64,000 nt of DNA from Gracilaria gracilis (lineage: Eukaryota > Rhodophyta > Florideophyceae > Gracilariales > Gracilariaceae). Shown here piece after piece: positions 33,569-44,974 of this stretch; the first letter of the stretch is position 1, and the number at the start of each line of letters is the position of its first letter. Made by a program: the position numbers and the translations under genes. The notes beneath the pieces were generated by a model. The model was not told the DNA's origin, searched no databases, and saw nothing but the letters and a program-made list of their open reading frames with translations. The stretch is from contig JARGSG010000238.1 in assembly GCA_030374805.1 (NCBI GenBank), forward strand, positions 1 to 64,000, in the 5' to 3' direction.

Positions 33569-34098
33569 GGCAAAAGTGGCGGCGAACGACGCAAAAGCGC
33601 GCGACGGCGCGGGTTGACGCGGCGACGCCGCCACGCCAGCGGCTGGCGGCGACGAGGCGGACGGCGGCGGTGGCGGCGCGTACGGCAACAAAGTGCGCGG
33701 CGGCAACGGTGGCGGACGACAAGGGCGGGGCGGGCGGTGACGGCGAGGCGGGCGGGGACGGTCGGCGCGGGTGTGTGGCGACGGCGCGGCGCACAAGGAC
33801 GACGGGGCTGAACTGGGGACGAGGCGCGACCGGTCGATGCGCAGCCAAATCGCGCCCCCGGGTTTTGCGCGCTGCGTGGTGGTGTTACGCTTCGGGGCGG
33901 TGTTTTTTGCGCCGTATTGCGCACGACGCAAGGCGTACACACGTGTGGTCGCTGGCGCGGCGTGGCTGCGTGGACGTGTCCGTGAAGAAGGACGGTTTGA
34001 ATCATCAACAACGGGAGACAAGATGACAAGGCGCGGTTGGGACACGCGACACGCGTCCCAACCGCGCAGCCCAGCCGCACAGCCGGCGCAGCGAACGC
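33569..34098. other. Very GC-rich stretch between divergent fragments
   Basis: Both strands are open because of base composition (Pro/Arg/Ala text). There are CGGCGG-type runs at 33590-33780. It could hold a bidirectional promoter for the - strand ORF and the WD40 fragment, but no motif decides it. Confidence 0.3.
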
Positions 34099-34857
34099 AT
34101 GGCGTCCAATTCAGCGCCTTCTTCTCCCGTTGTCGCACCACGCGCGCCGCCGTCCACGCACAGGCCGCAGCGCATCGAGCACTTCCTGCTCAAAGACCTG
34201 GACACGGGCATGCGCAGCTTCGTCACGGACCACGACTGGGTGGAGAAGAGCACCGTGCCGCCGATCGTGGCGTCCGCCAAGCCGGCGACCGTCATGCAGC
34301 CGTTGCCGCCCAGCGTGGCGCAGAGCGGCGGGCGAGCCCGCGCCGTTCAGACCGAGGCCGGCTTTGCAGAAGCGCGCGCGCTCGGATGAGCTGCAGCGCA
34401 TGTATAGTACGCTGCAACCGGCCGACTATGTGCGCGTTGTGGTGCATCGGAAGAGGGAGAGAGATCGGTGCTTTGGTAATGTGTATCGGTGGCACCGCGT
34501 TACGGCGCACCATGGCGCGATTCGCGTGATTGCGTTTAACAAGTTGGGCGCGTATCTGGCGCCTGCTGGACAGGATGCGTTGATAAAGCTGTGGGATGTG
34601 GCTTGTTACTTGCAGGATGCGCGTGGCACTGGCATGAATGGCACGCATTCAGTGTACATGTACTTTAGAAGAGGCGCGCCGGCTGCTGTGTTCAAGGGAC
34701 ATAGTTCGGATATCACCGCGTTCAGCTGGAGCAAGAACCACTTTCTGCTGTCGGCTATTATAGAAAAGACCATCCGTCTGTGGCACCCCAACTCAAAGGC
34801 GTGTCTTCGACGCTTTTTGCACTATGAATTTGTCACTAGTGTTGCATTGCAGCCGCC
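34099..34857 (+). pseudogene. WD40-repeat protein fragment (WDR44-like)
   Basis: Starts MASNSAPSSP and holds FLLKDLDTGMRSFVTDHDW, like the region before the repeats in WDR44-type proteins. A frameshift near 34385 follows, then WD repeats in another frame: VTAHHGAIRVIAFNKLGAYL, APAGQDALIKLWDV, AVFKGHSSDITAFSW, TIRLWHPNSKACLRRF and HYEFVTSVALQP. The text breaks off in the third repeat and becomes phosphoenolpyruvate carboxylase in a different frame. About 250 residues, a small part of the family's length. Confidence 0.7.
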
Positions 34858-36058
34858 TGTCTCTACCTCAAAGAGATTGAGACTCTTTTGTTCGAGCTTT
34901 CTCTACACTACGGTTCTAAGGAATTGCTCAAGTACAACGAGAAGATTGACGGGTTTGTCGAGAAGGCATGCAGGGAAAACCCTGGTCGTTACGTCGCGAA
35001 CAAGATTGGATACGAAGAGTTGTGGAACCATGTTCCACCGACAGAACCGTTCCGCTTGTGCCTTTACCATGTTCGCGATCGTATTAAGGCTACAATACTG
35101 TCATGATGACAGTATTGGGAAGCTCTTCTTACAAACCAAAATCCGCCGCTTCCCAACCCTGCTTCTCCAATCTATGCCACCAAGGCTGACTTCTTGGAGC
35201 CTCTTCTCGTCTTGTCATCTCAAAACCCGTTTTCATTCACTTCGGGAGGTTGTGATTTGGTATTCTGACAGCGGAAAAAACGGTAGTCGAGTCATGTCCG
35301 CGTGGAAGCGGAACAAGGCTCAAGAAGGAATGGTGGAATGTGCTGAAAAGCATGGTATCGCTCTGCGTTTCTTCCACGGTCGTGGAGGTACTGTTGGGCG
35401 AGGTGGACGCCCGCAGCATCTGGATAGTTTTGTTACATCGCCGCCGCGCACGGTGAACAAGTATCTGACGGTGACCATCCAAGGAGTGGTGATGGAACAG
35501 GACTTTGGTTTACCGTCGTTGGCTTGGAAGACTTCAGAGGTTTTTACCACTGCGATGTTGAAAGCGGATCTGAACAACCTTGTGACGGTGAAGAAGGAAT
35601 ATCTCGATGTGCTGGATATGTTGTCTGAGATTTCTTGCGCCAAGTATCGTGAGATTGTTCACGACGATGATCGTTTCGTTCAGTATTTTCGCTCAGTGAC
35701 TTCTGAACAGGAGCTTGAGCTACTCAACATTGGTTCGAGACCGCAGAAACGAAAGGAAGGGGGTGTTGAAACGTTGCGTGCAATTCTGTGGGTGTGTGCA
35801 TGGAATCAGACGAGACTTCACTTATCTGTATGGTTGGGACTTAGCTCTGCGCTTCACCCTGTGATGAAGGTAGAGATTGGCAATGATTTGCATTGAGAGA
35901 TGTATGAGAAATGGCCATTTTTCAGGTCGTTCTTTAATCTCACTGAAATGCTTTTGGAAAAGCCCGCACCAGTGAATGCGTTGCATGTATTGCCGTTCGC
36001 CACCATGTACAAGTGGTATAAGACTATCGAAACCACAACCGCCCACAAATGGTATGTG
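34850..36058 (+). pseudogene. Phosphoenolpyruvate carboxylase fragment, internally deleted
   Basis: PEPC fixes bicarbonate onto phosphoenolpyruvate. Seen: LYLKEIETLLFELSLHYG (34862 on), EPFRLCLYHVRDRIKA, a frame break, ASPIYATKADFLEPLLV (about 35167-35215). Then comes a jump of roughly 180 residues to VVIWYSDSGKNGSR, followed by the catalytic FHGRGGTVGRGG (about 35368-35405), a PEPC-type LNIGSRPQKRKEGGVETLRA (about 35729-35790) and EMYEKWPFFRSFF. Breaks: TGA near 35102 and an in-frame TGA at 35895-35897. The start, the middle and the far C-terminus are missing. No introns. Confidence 0.82.
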
Positions 36059-36086
36059 AAATGAAGCAAGAGGGGCCAGGACCAAT

Positions 36087-36300
36087 TTACATGTGGTCTG
36101 GGTTTTGTTTCTCGCTGTACACAGATGCAATTTGGCTATGGGCCATGGTGCGAGTATGATAATTAACGAGATGACAAGCCAAATACAGCAAGCGACCACG
36201 TTTGTGATGGTTCGAAGGCAGAACTCTAGTCAGCCTCCGGAACGGAGCCTTCAACCCTCGCACACCCCACTCAGCGCATTGTCGCTTACTGGGGTATATT
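36087..36300 (-). pseudogene. PIF/Harbinger-like transposase, C-terminal piece
   Basis: Continues the transposase that stops at 59678. Without the retroelement and one copy of its duplication the frame runs through (..LQQ-IYPSKRQCAEW). It contains the last acidic residue in AEWGVRGLKAPF and the end RLLYLACHLVNYHTRT, typical of DDE_Tnp_4 proteins. It ends at 36087. Confidence 0.85.
36296..36300. other. Target-site duplication of element A, left copy
   Basis: Minus-strand AATAT here and AATTT at 59678-59682: five bases with one mismatch. Using AATAT restores the Harbinger reading frame. Confidence 0.75.
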
Positions 36301-37295
36301 TGTAGAGCAAACCCCAAAGAGGGTACGTGTCCACCAGGTTGTCCGAGTCCTGGTCCCACAAAAGGGTGAACTCAGAAGTAGAGCCCTCTGCCCGTGCGCG
36401 TGCCGCGTGGCAGGCGCGTGTAAATCGGAGACGGTACTGTAATAACCTGCAGAGGTAAAGAAGAGCGTGGGCCTAGAGAGAAATAACCGACGACGGATCA
36501 AGAGAGAACGAGTCTAGAAGTGGAGCGAACGGTGCCGTAAGACGGTGTAATGCTCCTAAAGAGAACCACACGAGCGAGGCTACGGCCCGTGCCAACGGCG
36601 AGAACAGGGCCGATAGCGGAATGAAACACACACACGAGTGTCCAAATATAACTCTGTACAGAGGCGGAAGCGAGACCTGCACCAGGAAAACGATGAACTA
36701 AACAAAGATCCAGTACCTCGGCGAACGACAACAAATACAACCTGATACTGGGGTAATTAGCGAAACAAGCCAGAAACTGGTAGTAAAGAACTTCCTTAGA
36801 GACCCTGAGGGGTGATTGTACCGAGACCAGTCGTGGTTACTCTCCTTAGAGGAGTCGTGAACCTACGTAGGCAGTAGCAACCATGGCCCAGCCTTCGGGA
36901 TGAAGACCACGTACTTCAAGAAAAAGATACGACTCAGGTGAGTTTTACTTAGTGGCTCCAGGGCGAGATCGCCCGAGCATATATACTATCTACTGTATCT
37001 AGGGCTGCGCACTCCCACGAGGGCTCTACACGTGGACAACCCAGTGTCAGGGTGCCACAGTATCTACCCAGCGGGTGTGAGGCCAAATATTTGGACGAAT
37101 ATGCCACAAGGCCCTACTTTACACCTATTTCATAGGTCCTATCCCCGATTTACCTAACAAGGTACGTGCCAACAATATTTCCAATTTCACCCGAAACGGG
37201 GTCCATATTCATAGTCTGACACGTCAGGGCTCAATGGATAGAGTACCATTATGAGAACCTTCATTGTGCCGACATCGGATTGCCATTGCTCCACA
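36301..37295 (-). repeat. 3' LTR of element A
   Basis: Minus-strand ends TGTGGAGC...GCTCTACA. It holds a TATA box (36979-36985) and the hairpin at 36961-36974. Same length as the other LTR; about 30 mismatches counted by eye. Confidence 0.95.
36961..36985 (-). promoter_or_regulatory. LTR promoter TATA box plus hairpin, element A (3' LTR)
   Basis: On the minus strand TATATAT is followed by GCTC and then GGGCGA-TC-TCGCCC. The other LTR has the same at 59343-59367. Confidence 0.5.
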
Positions 37296-37311
37296 TCTCA
37301 CCCTCCTTAGC
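37296..37311 (-). other. Polypurine tract of element A
   Basis: Minus-strand GCTAAGGAGGGTGAGA directly precedes the LTR start TGTGG. Expected site of plus-strand priming. Confidence 0.7.
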
Positions 37312-37376
37312 CAAGAGTTCGCGCTTTGGTCGGCGAGAAGGCGCCGGCGACCGGTACGTAAATACTGATCTTCAGA

Positions 37377-39293
37377 ATGGCGGACTCCGAGACTTCGGCA
37401 ATACCTTCACAGCTTCTTGAACCAAGGCGTGGTACACGACATCACTCTTCTCCGACTTCGCGGCAAAAACTGTCATCTCCAACCTTCTCTCTTACAGCAG
37501 GCATGAATCCTTTCGCGACTAACCCGCTTCCGGGGAACGCTTCCTCAAGTGTCTCACAGGCGGCTTCGTCGAGTGCTGCTCCCGTCGAGAACCTTTCCTA
37601 CTTAGGCTTTCAACAACTTCCTATGCAGGCGTCATCTCAGTTCCATTCGTCGCAAGCTATGGTGCCACCTCATCAACCCTCGGGGTATCAGCAGCCTCCT
37701 TACCAAATGGCAGGCTCGTCCGTATACTTCTGCGGGTTTAACTCGATGCCCCTCCCTCAAGGAGGTTCTCACGCACAGCCGCGGTACCATCCATCTGGTC
37801 ACCAACCTCCTGGCTACTTCTCCCAACAGGGCGCTCAACTTGGACAATCCTCGCAAGGCTACGATCCCGCAGCGCCTCCTCAGGCTCCCGATATCGACGC
37901 AGCGGCGTGGAACTCCGAGCAAGCGATGCCGTTAACGGTCAATGCCAGGGGCTGGATCAGCTTGGAAAGTCTCCGTTTCAGACGGCCTCGGCAGCATGGC
38001 GAGGTGTATTGCCATGCACCTTGGTTCCATCCGACAGCCGTAGCCGACGAGGCTCTTATCGACTCGTATGCTGAGAACGGTTACCTTCCAGGTGGGCTCC
38101 ATCGCGAAGTAATTCGGTCCAGAAGCTGGCATCTCCGGGTGGAGGTCGATCCCCTGCACCTGTTCTGTGCGGGCGGTGATTCCCTTAGTCGCACTAGGGC
38201 ACTGTGGGCTCGTACTGACTATGAAGGAGCTAGCCGTGTTCGATCGGATCACTTGATACCGTTGCGGTTTAACTTTGACGTGTCACATTTCCGAACTTTC
38301 GGCGAGAGATCCTACGGATACGCATTAGCGGAGTTCAAAGAATCGCCCCATAGGGCTGAGGTACCGAACGTGGTCGATGGTTTGCTTCTCTGGAGTCGTC
38401 CCCTTCTTCAGGCGGAATTCCGATACCTTCGGCGATCATCCAATGATTTCTTGTAGAGCTTTGAGCGCCGTGTTCGGCTCGAGCGAAGCTTGCGGTCTCC
38501 TCGAGGGTTCCTGATTCCGTATCCACACTTGGAGGCTGAGCGATTGCGCTACAACTCCCTGCCGGGGCGATACGCTGCGCTTCCCAGCTGATGGGCGAAT
38601 GTCGAGGTCCCGCGAGGGTGCTACGCTGAACTTCCTCCATGCCTCTACTATGTAGGCTGTAGAATGTTGAAAGATCCCTGCTCTGGGTACTGGACGCTCT
38701 TTGCGGCGGAGTGGGGTGCCTGCGTGGCGGTACATCTCCTGTGGGATACGTACGATCATTACCGTCTCTGATATCTCCCTCCGATGCTCCGATGGATTAT
38801 CCGGCGACAGGATCTGTCTATACCCTTGGGGTCCGATTCCAACCAGGAAGAGGTTCACCTGCTCCTACGCTTCATCGAGGCCGTCGATTGGGACCGGATT
38901 CCGGTGCACTGGCAGCCAGAAGGTGGTCCTCGCGGCAACGACCGATCATCGGGGAGAATATCCACCCGTTCGGGGACCTTCGCGTACTACGATCAGTGGG
39001 AACGGGAAATGATCTCCGAGGCTCATGCGAGAGCGATGATGCGGGCCCCTAGGGCTATGCCGATTGGACACCCGACTGGGTTCGTGTTCCCTAAAGACTA
39101 TGGGCCTCCAGCGGACTGGGTCGATCCCTCCTTAGACCATGGTGATGGCGAGGTGGTGGACGACGACATCCCCCTTGTGGGTGTTCCGAATACGGGCGCT
39201 GACGCGGCACAGGTCCCTCCGGAGGGCACTCAAGCTCCCGCGGGTTGGGGTCTTGCGACGCCGGCTCCCGGAAACAATGCTGGTCACCAGTAG
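37377..39293 (+). pseudogene. Antisense ORF protein (aORF), element A copy, three stops
   Basis: Family unknown, shared with elements 1 and B. It starts at ATG 37377 (MADSETSAIPS), 82 bp inside the LTR, and keeps one frame for 639 codons with only TAG 38454, TGA 38589 and TGA 38769. The last two replace aromatic codons (F or W in the other copies). The N-terminus (~200 residues) is Ser/Pro/Gln-rich. Conserved blocks: FNSMPLPQGG, APWFHPTAVADEALIDSYA, FDVSHFRTFGERSYG, LLWSRPLLQAEFRYLRRSS, VEVPRGCYAELPPCLYYV, AVHLLWDTYDHYRL and FAYYDQWE. The C-terminus is acidic. It is transcribed, if at all, against pol and convergent with it. Confidence 0.8.
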
Positions 39294-39673
39294 TCTGGGC
39301 AGGGTGCCTGAGGGCGTGTAGTTCTGTTGCTCAGATACGATAAACCCAATTAGGCCACAGCTTGGCATTACTTCTCTCCTCCTGTAGGATCTTTCTCGTG
39401 TTCGAGCTTCTTTCATACTTCCTTCCTTTTTCTTCTTCATTTCCTAATCAGGATGCATTTCATTTCCATTCGTGGCAACATCTTCCTAGATACTTCATTA
39501 CTTCTAACTTCTCAGTTCCGTTATACGGCGATGAACCGACAATTCGGTGCGTTCTTTCTTTGTTCATACTGTACATAAGACCAACCTTGTGGGTGTCTTC
39601 TCTTCTCTTCTTAGAGCTCCTCGCAACCTACCGCGTAGCGGCACACCATATTTACCACATGCCGGTGAGAGTT
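39294..39673. other. Convergent 3' region between aORF and pol of element A
   Basis: No gene. On the pol strand it is rich in GAAGAAG-like purine runs, like the same region of element 1. Confidence 0.5.
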
Positions 39674-42600
39674 CTATCCCACTTGGGCATTATCCAGAGT
39701 TGGGAGTAATGCGGACCAGGTTCTTCCGTGATAAGCGATGATCTTGGACCTCGGGAGGTGCTCAATTGGCTCCCAAGTGTCCTGCTCTGGGGGATAGCCG
39801 TACCAACGGACGCGATAGATTACTTTCCCGTCCTGGGCAACACCGTGCTTCACGATACGATCGACCAGGAAATCCTGTGGGTACACCCCGACGTCTTCGG
39901 TTCCTTTGCTTGTTCCCGACATTGGGCTTTGCTTCTCTACGTAACCCGAGCGGGTACACGCAAGTAACAACGAGTTTCCGGCTTCGGTGCGGTGGGGGTG
40001 TCTCGTCGACGAGAGCGCTAACCGTCACGACGGGGAATGGCTAACTTCCGTTTCCGGCTGCCAATCTCCACGAAAGTGGCTGCTGGTGAAAGCTCTTCAC
40101 TTCCGGAGTCCGGTGAACTAACCTCTTTTCCCAGCGGGCATCGACTTTAACTACGACGACGTTCCTGATCGAGGCAAAGTTGCTCCTCAACGCGGGAGAG
40201 CCGTTGCGACGGAGATACTGGGTTGCACACTCCCTGTGCCGAGTGGCGGATTGGCTGGACCACGGCGCTGTATTGCGTCGCATGCGCCCGCACTTGACGA
40301 GTGCCGACCAATCGGAATAGTTTGCACTACTCCACGTGGCAAAGTGCTAGCCAATCCGGTGGTGTTGCACACTGAGTGGGGATTTCCGTGCACGGCGCTG
40401 TCCTACTGAGGGCTTCTGCGCCACATGATGCTCCTGAGAGGGCTTCTCCGATGCTTTTCATAAACTTCCCTTTCTGAACCAGGCTCTACGACCTTATCCA
40501 CAAGGATCCTCCGCTTCCCCACACCTACAGTGCGCACTTCCCATGGGGCTAATCGCTGCGCTGACCCATTGACGGGTCGGCGGAAACCGTCTTTTCGGTA
40601 CGTCTTGCCTTCTGCGCCTCTTCCGAGCGAGGCGTAGAAGTAGCCAACGACTTGGACGCTTGCCCACGAGGGTTCTCATCACTAACAGTGGTCTTCCCCG
40701 CAGGGGTAACTTCGTCTTCATTACTGACATTCGCTTCGACCGAGGATCCCACACGCGTGTGTGTTAGCGGCGATATTCCCGATCCGGGCTCCTGTCTCTT
40801 TGAGAGCTCAAGCACGTCAGCCAATCCAGCAGATGCCGGAGCAGCCTGAACGCGATTACGTGAGTCCTCTCCCTCTTTAGGGTGCGATGCGGCAGCTGAT
40901 AATACCGTAGCCGGGGGTCGAACTCGAGTTGAGTGCGTAGGTGTAGCGCGAGATGGGCTATCCTTGACCAGCTCTGATACCTCAAGTAGGTCCGGTAAAC
41001 CCCTTTCTTGGTGCGGGAGAATCGACGGGCGGCTCGCGCTGACCCCGTTTGATTCCGTTCCTTCCTGTGTTGCAGGTACTCCAGTTACGGTTTCCGGTAG
41101 CGTTACCAATTCTTGGAGTGGGCTCGGTGCCCTGTAGACGCAATCGCGTGATATCAGTTCGTGTTGGTTATTAATTTCCTGCACGACAGTGTCTCCAGAC
41201 ATGGAAATAACCTTGTAGGGTCCATCCGCAATCGGCAATAACTTGTGGCAGCGTTCGTTCTCCGGGTTGTAATACTCCTTACGAAGGAACACATAATCTC
41301 CTACCTGTAGGTTAGGCAACGGTTTCAGAATTCGGCTATCAAAGTTGCGCTTGTAGAAGAGCTGAGACCTGTCCATAGAGGCACGTGCTGCAGGTACCAG
41401 CTTGGTGAGCCATTTCTTCCACGCATCGCGGTACAAGCCCGGTGACGGGAACGTATCCAGAGTTGGCTGCGCCTCGATGGCTAGAGGAGGTGGTCTCCTC
41501 GACAGTACCAGCTCAAATGGTGAAAGTTCTGTTACCCGATGAACCTGGGTGTTGTACGCATACGTGATGGCGTCCGTAAACTGATCCCACGTCTTGGGAT
41601 GATCTGCCACATAGGATCTCAAAGCACCAAGGATGGTTCGATTAAATCTCTTTACTTGTCCGTTCGCTTGCGGATGATAAGTCGTAGTGAATAAATTCCT
41701 AATATCCAGGATCCTACACACATCTTGAAAGAACTTCGAGGTGAATTGAGAGCCGTTATCGGAAAGTAACTGTACCGGTGGGCCATACACAAAGACCCAG
41801 TGGGTAACAAACGCTTGAGCCACAGCGGCTGCTGTTATCCGTTTGAGCGGCACTGTTCTAACCAATTTAGAGAACCTGTCGGTGATGACCAGTAGGTACC
41901 GGTTCCCTCGAGAGGTCTTAATCAATTCTCCAAGAATGTCAATGGCGACGAACTCCAGCGGTGCCCGTGCGGGAAACAACGTTAACTCCTTCGAGTACTT
42001 TCTTAATTTGACGTCATTTTTGGCACAAGCCTGACAGGAGCGGCGGACTGCGTAACAGTCGAACGCCATTGCGGGCCAATAGAAGTCCCTTCTTAAGGTG
42101 AGATAAAGCTTCTTTCCTCCAGGGTGGGCTCCCAACTTCACATAGTGAGACAAGTGCAGTACGCGACTCTGTAAGGAGTGAGGTACCACCATTTTTGGGT
42201 TGGTTTCCACAGTTCGAACCAAGTAGCCTTGGTCATTCACCTGGAAAGATATCCTACACCCACCGTTCAGACGGGCCCTAATCTGTATACAAAAGGGATC
42301 CATCTGCTGTTCCCGTATCATCTCCTCGGGCGAAATCGGTACAAATGACCGGGTATCCGGTTCTACAGTCTGTGTGGCGAGAATATCGTCACACACATCA
42401 TCTGATAGGATTTCTGTCTTCCCCTCATCGAGTTCACCAACCATAAAGCATGGTATCTCTTCCGTGTCCTCGGTGGGTTCAGCTTCTGCTGCAGTGCCCA
42501 AACGGGATAGAGCCTCTGCCTGCAAGTTCAAGAAGCCTTTCTTGTACACTACTTCAAAGTCAAATTCCGAGAGTCGGAGTCTCCATCGCATCAGTCGTCC

Positions 42601-43886
42601 CGACGATTCGGTAATTTCCGTGAGCCAGCGTAGGCAAGAATGGTCCGTGTGTACACGAAAGTGGGTTCCCATCAAGTATGGTCTCAACGTTGAGAGGGCC
42701 CATACAATGGCAAGGCATTCCTTCTCCGAAAGGGAGTAATTCCGTCCGTGCACATTCAGTGATCTCGACCAATACCCGATAGGGTGCCGTTTGCCAGACT
42801 CTTCCACCTGGAACAACGCACAACCAACTTGGTTCGCACTCGCATCAGTGTCAACCTCGTAGGGTAAGCCGGGTTGCGGCAGGGCCAAGAGTGGTGGCGA
42901 CGTTACAGCTTCAATTAGTGCCGCAAATGCGGATGCTTCTGCATCGCCAAAGGGTTTCAATTCCACTGGTCTTCATTTCATCAGGGGTTTGTTCAATGGC
43001 GAAGCGATATCCGAAAAGTTCGGCACGAAACGACGGTAAACGTTACACAGGCCTAAGAAGGATTGAAGCTCAGTTTGAGTTCTTGGGTGGTTCGTCTCTT
43101 TCAAGGATTTTACCCGCATCTCGTCAATTGAGAGCTTTTCTGGGCGAATAATATGCCCAAGATACTTAACTGATTCGGTGAAAAACTCGCACTTCTTAAG
43201 CTTCAAGGTAATCCCTGCGTCCCGTAAAACGGTCATAACTTCCCGTCCATGGGTGAGATGGTCCTCCATGTTATTGGAAAAGACGACGACGCCGTCCAAG
43301 TATACCAAACAGGTGGTCCCCTTGAAGCTAGCCAGGAGAATATCAACCGCTCGCTGAAACGTTGCGAGGGCGTTCGTTAACCCAAACGGCATTCGCCGAA
43401 AACGGTACAGGCCTTGATGGCAGACGAAGGCCGTTTTATCCTTATCTTCTTCCCTTATGGGCACTTGCCAGTATCCCCAATTGGCATCTAAAGTGGTAAA
43501 CACTTTCGCGCTTCCTAGAGAATCGATATATTCGTCCGTACGGGGAATCGGGTATACGTCTTTCACTGTCCCCGCATTTAACTTTCGGTAATCGATACGA
43601 AATCTCCTTGATCCATCCGGCTTCGGCACCAAAACAACTGGTGACGCCCAAGGGGATTGAGCGGGCTCAATAACGCCGGCCCGGAGCATCTTCTCGACTT
43701 GAGATTTTTCCTCTTCTCGGGCCTTCGGCCCTGCCCTGTAAGGGTGTTGCGCAATGGGCAGAGTATTCGGTAGTAGATCTATGCAATGCTCTGTGACTCC
43801 AATTGTTCCGAGGGTACCATCCCACATGGGCGTAAACTTGCGAAGCATATCGCGTAGCTTCTCCCGATGGGACTCCGGTACGTGCT
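39674..43886 (-). pseudogene. pol: Pol of element A, 3' part (RT to chromodomain)
   Basis: Resumes after the element B insertion at VPESHREKLRDML. RT has YLDG instead of YLDD near 43300, so the second catalytic Asp is lost. TGA at about 42970 separates RT from RNase H (DTDASANQVGCALFQ). The integrase zinc finger (HPGGKK..CQACAKN), core Asp (AIDILGE), Asp (LLSDNG) and the region KRFNRTI (Glu replaced by Lys) follow; then a linker ending at stop 40549. A frame change precedes the chromodomain VIYRVRWYGYPPEQDTWEP (39850-39790), which ends in AQVG. A polypurine-like tract lies at 40866-40878. Confidence 0.92.
43882..43886. other. Target-site duplication of element B, left copy
   Basis: GTGCT here and GTGCT at 55264-55268, a perfect 5-bp duplication of pol A sequence. 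Confidence 0.92.
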
Positions 43887-44738
43887 TGTGGAGCAACGTC
43901 TTTGGCGGGAAAAGCGCAGGCTCACGAAGACGTTCGGAATCTTCCCCTCGACAGGGCAGCACAGCGAACGGAGCACTCTGGGAATGACACAGCTAAGCTG
44001 GGTATAAATCCGAGGTCAAACCGTCACGACAAGCGTCGGAGCGTTAGGCTGATTAGTAGTCGGTAGAGATCCACGTGTTCACACGGTCACGAGATGAGTA
44101 CTCGAAAGAGAGTAGCACAGCAACGACAAGGTGTCGGAAACGGGCCACTGAGAACAGGGCGAAAAGGCAAACCCAAAAAGGGGAGAAAGCAAACCACCTG
44201 AGTGGGGAAAAGAGAGAGAGAATAAAGCAAACCCAATACAGGGGCGAGTATACGACAATAGGTCGGAACGAGACACACAAATAGTGGTTATACACTGAGC
44301 GCCACAAGGGTGGGTAACTATACATGAACAACGCAGTCGTCACTCCACTTGGAGGTGAACAATCCGCGAAGGCGTGATAGTTAGAGCCAGAAGGCCTTGC
44401 TTGGCAAGGGGCAGTTTACTTGGGGGAGCGGTGCTCAACCCTCTAAGTACTGAGCTCAGCGCACCACTGACAGTGGGTGCGCCGGGCAAAATAATCTATA
44501 AAATATCTAAGTAAATATAGCAATGCTGGATGCACTGCCTCTGGCATATCCGTGCTACACGTGTGCTATTCACACCCGCTAAGCGGCGCCTCGAGCCGTG
44601 CAATCCACGTGTACATGTGTGAAAATTACCTCAGCGAGGCGACACGCTAATAGCGGTGTAGCTCATATATATCTACTAACGCATGATGCGGAAATTAACT
44701 AAGTACCTCAAATCGCCTCCAAGGAGTGTTGTCCTTCA
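43887..44738 (-). repeat. 3' LTR of element B
   Basis: Minus-strand TGAAGGACAACACTCC...CTCCACA. Same length as 54412-55263, with about 25 mismatches counted by eye (roughly 97% alike). It contains the strong inverted repeat at about 44458-44483. Confidence 0.96.
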
Positions 44739-44754
44739 TATCCCCCTCCTTAAG
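44739..44754 (-). other. Polypurine tract of element B
   Basis: Minus-strand CTTAAGGAGGGGGATA directly precedes the LTR start TGAAGG. Confidence 0.75.
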
Positions 44755-44974
44755 AGTGAGCCACGCCGTCGCGGTGGCGGGTCGAACTCCCAACCGTGGG
44801 CATAAAAGCGCATCCCCGAAGTCTTCGGATTCCATCTCGCCTCGCGAAGATCAAGTCACTACCACTCGACAGTGCAAACCTCGCTCCAGCGACGATCAAT
44901 CCTGTTCACAACAGTCTTCAACTCGCTCTCGCGGTGTTATTACCAACCTTCTCGTTCCTCGAGTGCCTCGCGCG

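Noticed and set aside
33569..34141. N-terminal extension of the minus-strand unknown ORF and overlapping plus-strand frames
   Set aside because: Very high GC removes stops on both strands; the translated text is Pro/Arg low complexity.
36301..37295. Minus-strand frame joining the Harbinger C-terminus to LTR A (36359-36087) as a gene
   Set aside because: The first ~20 codons are LTR; only the part up to 36300 is transposase.
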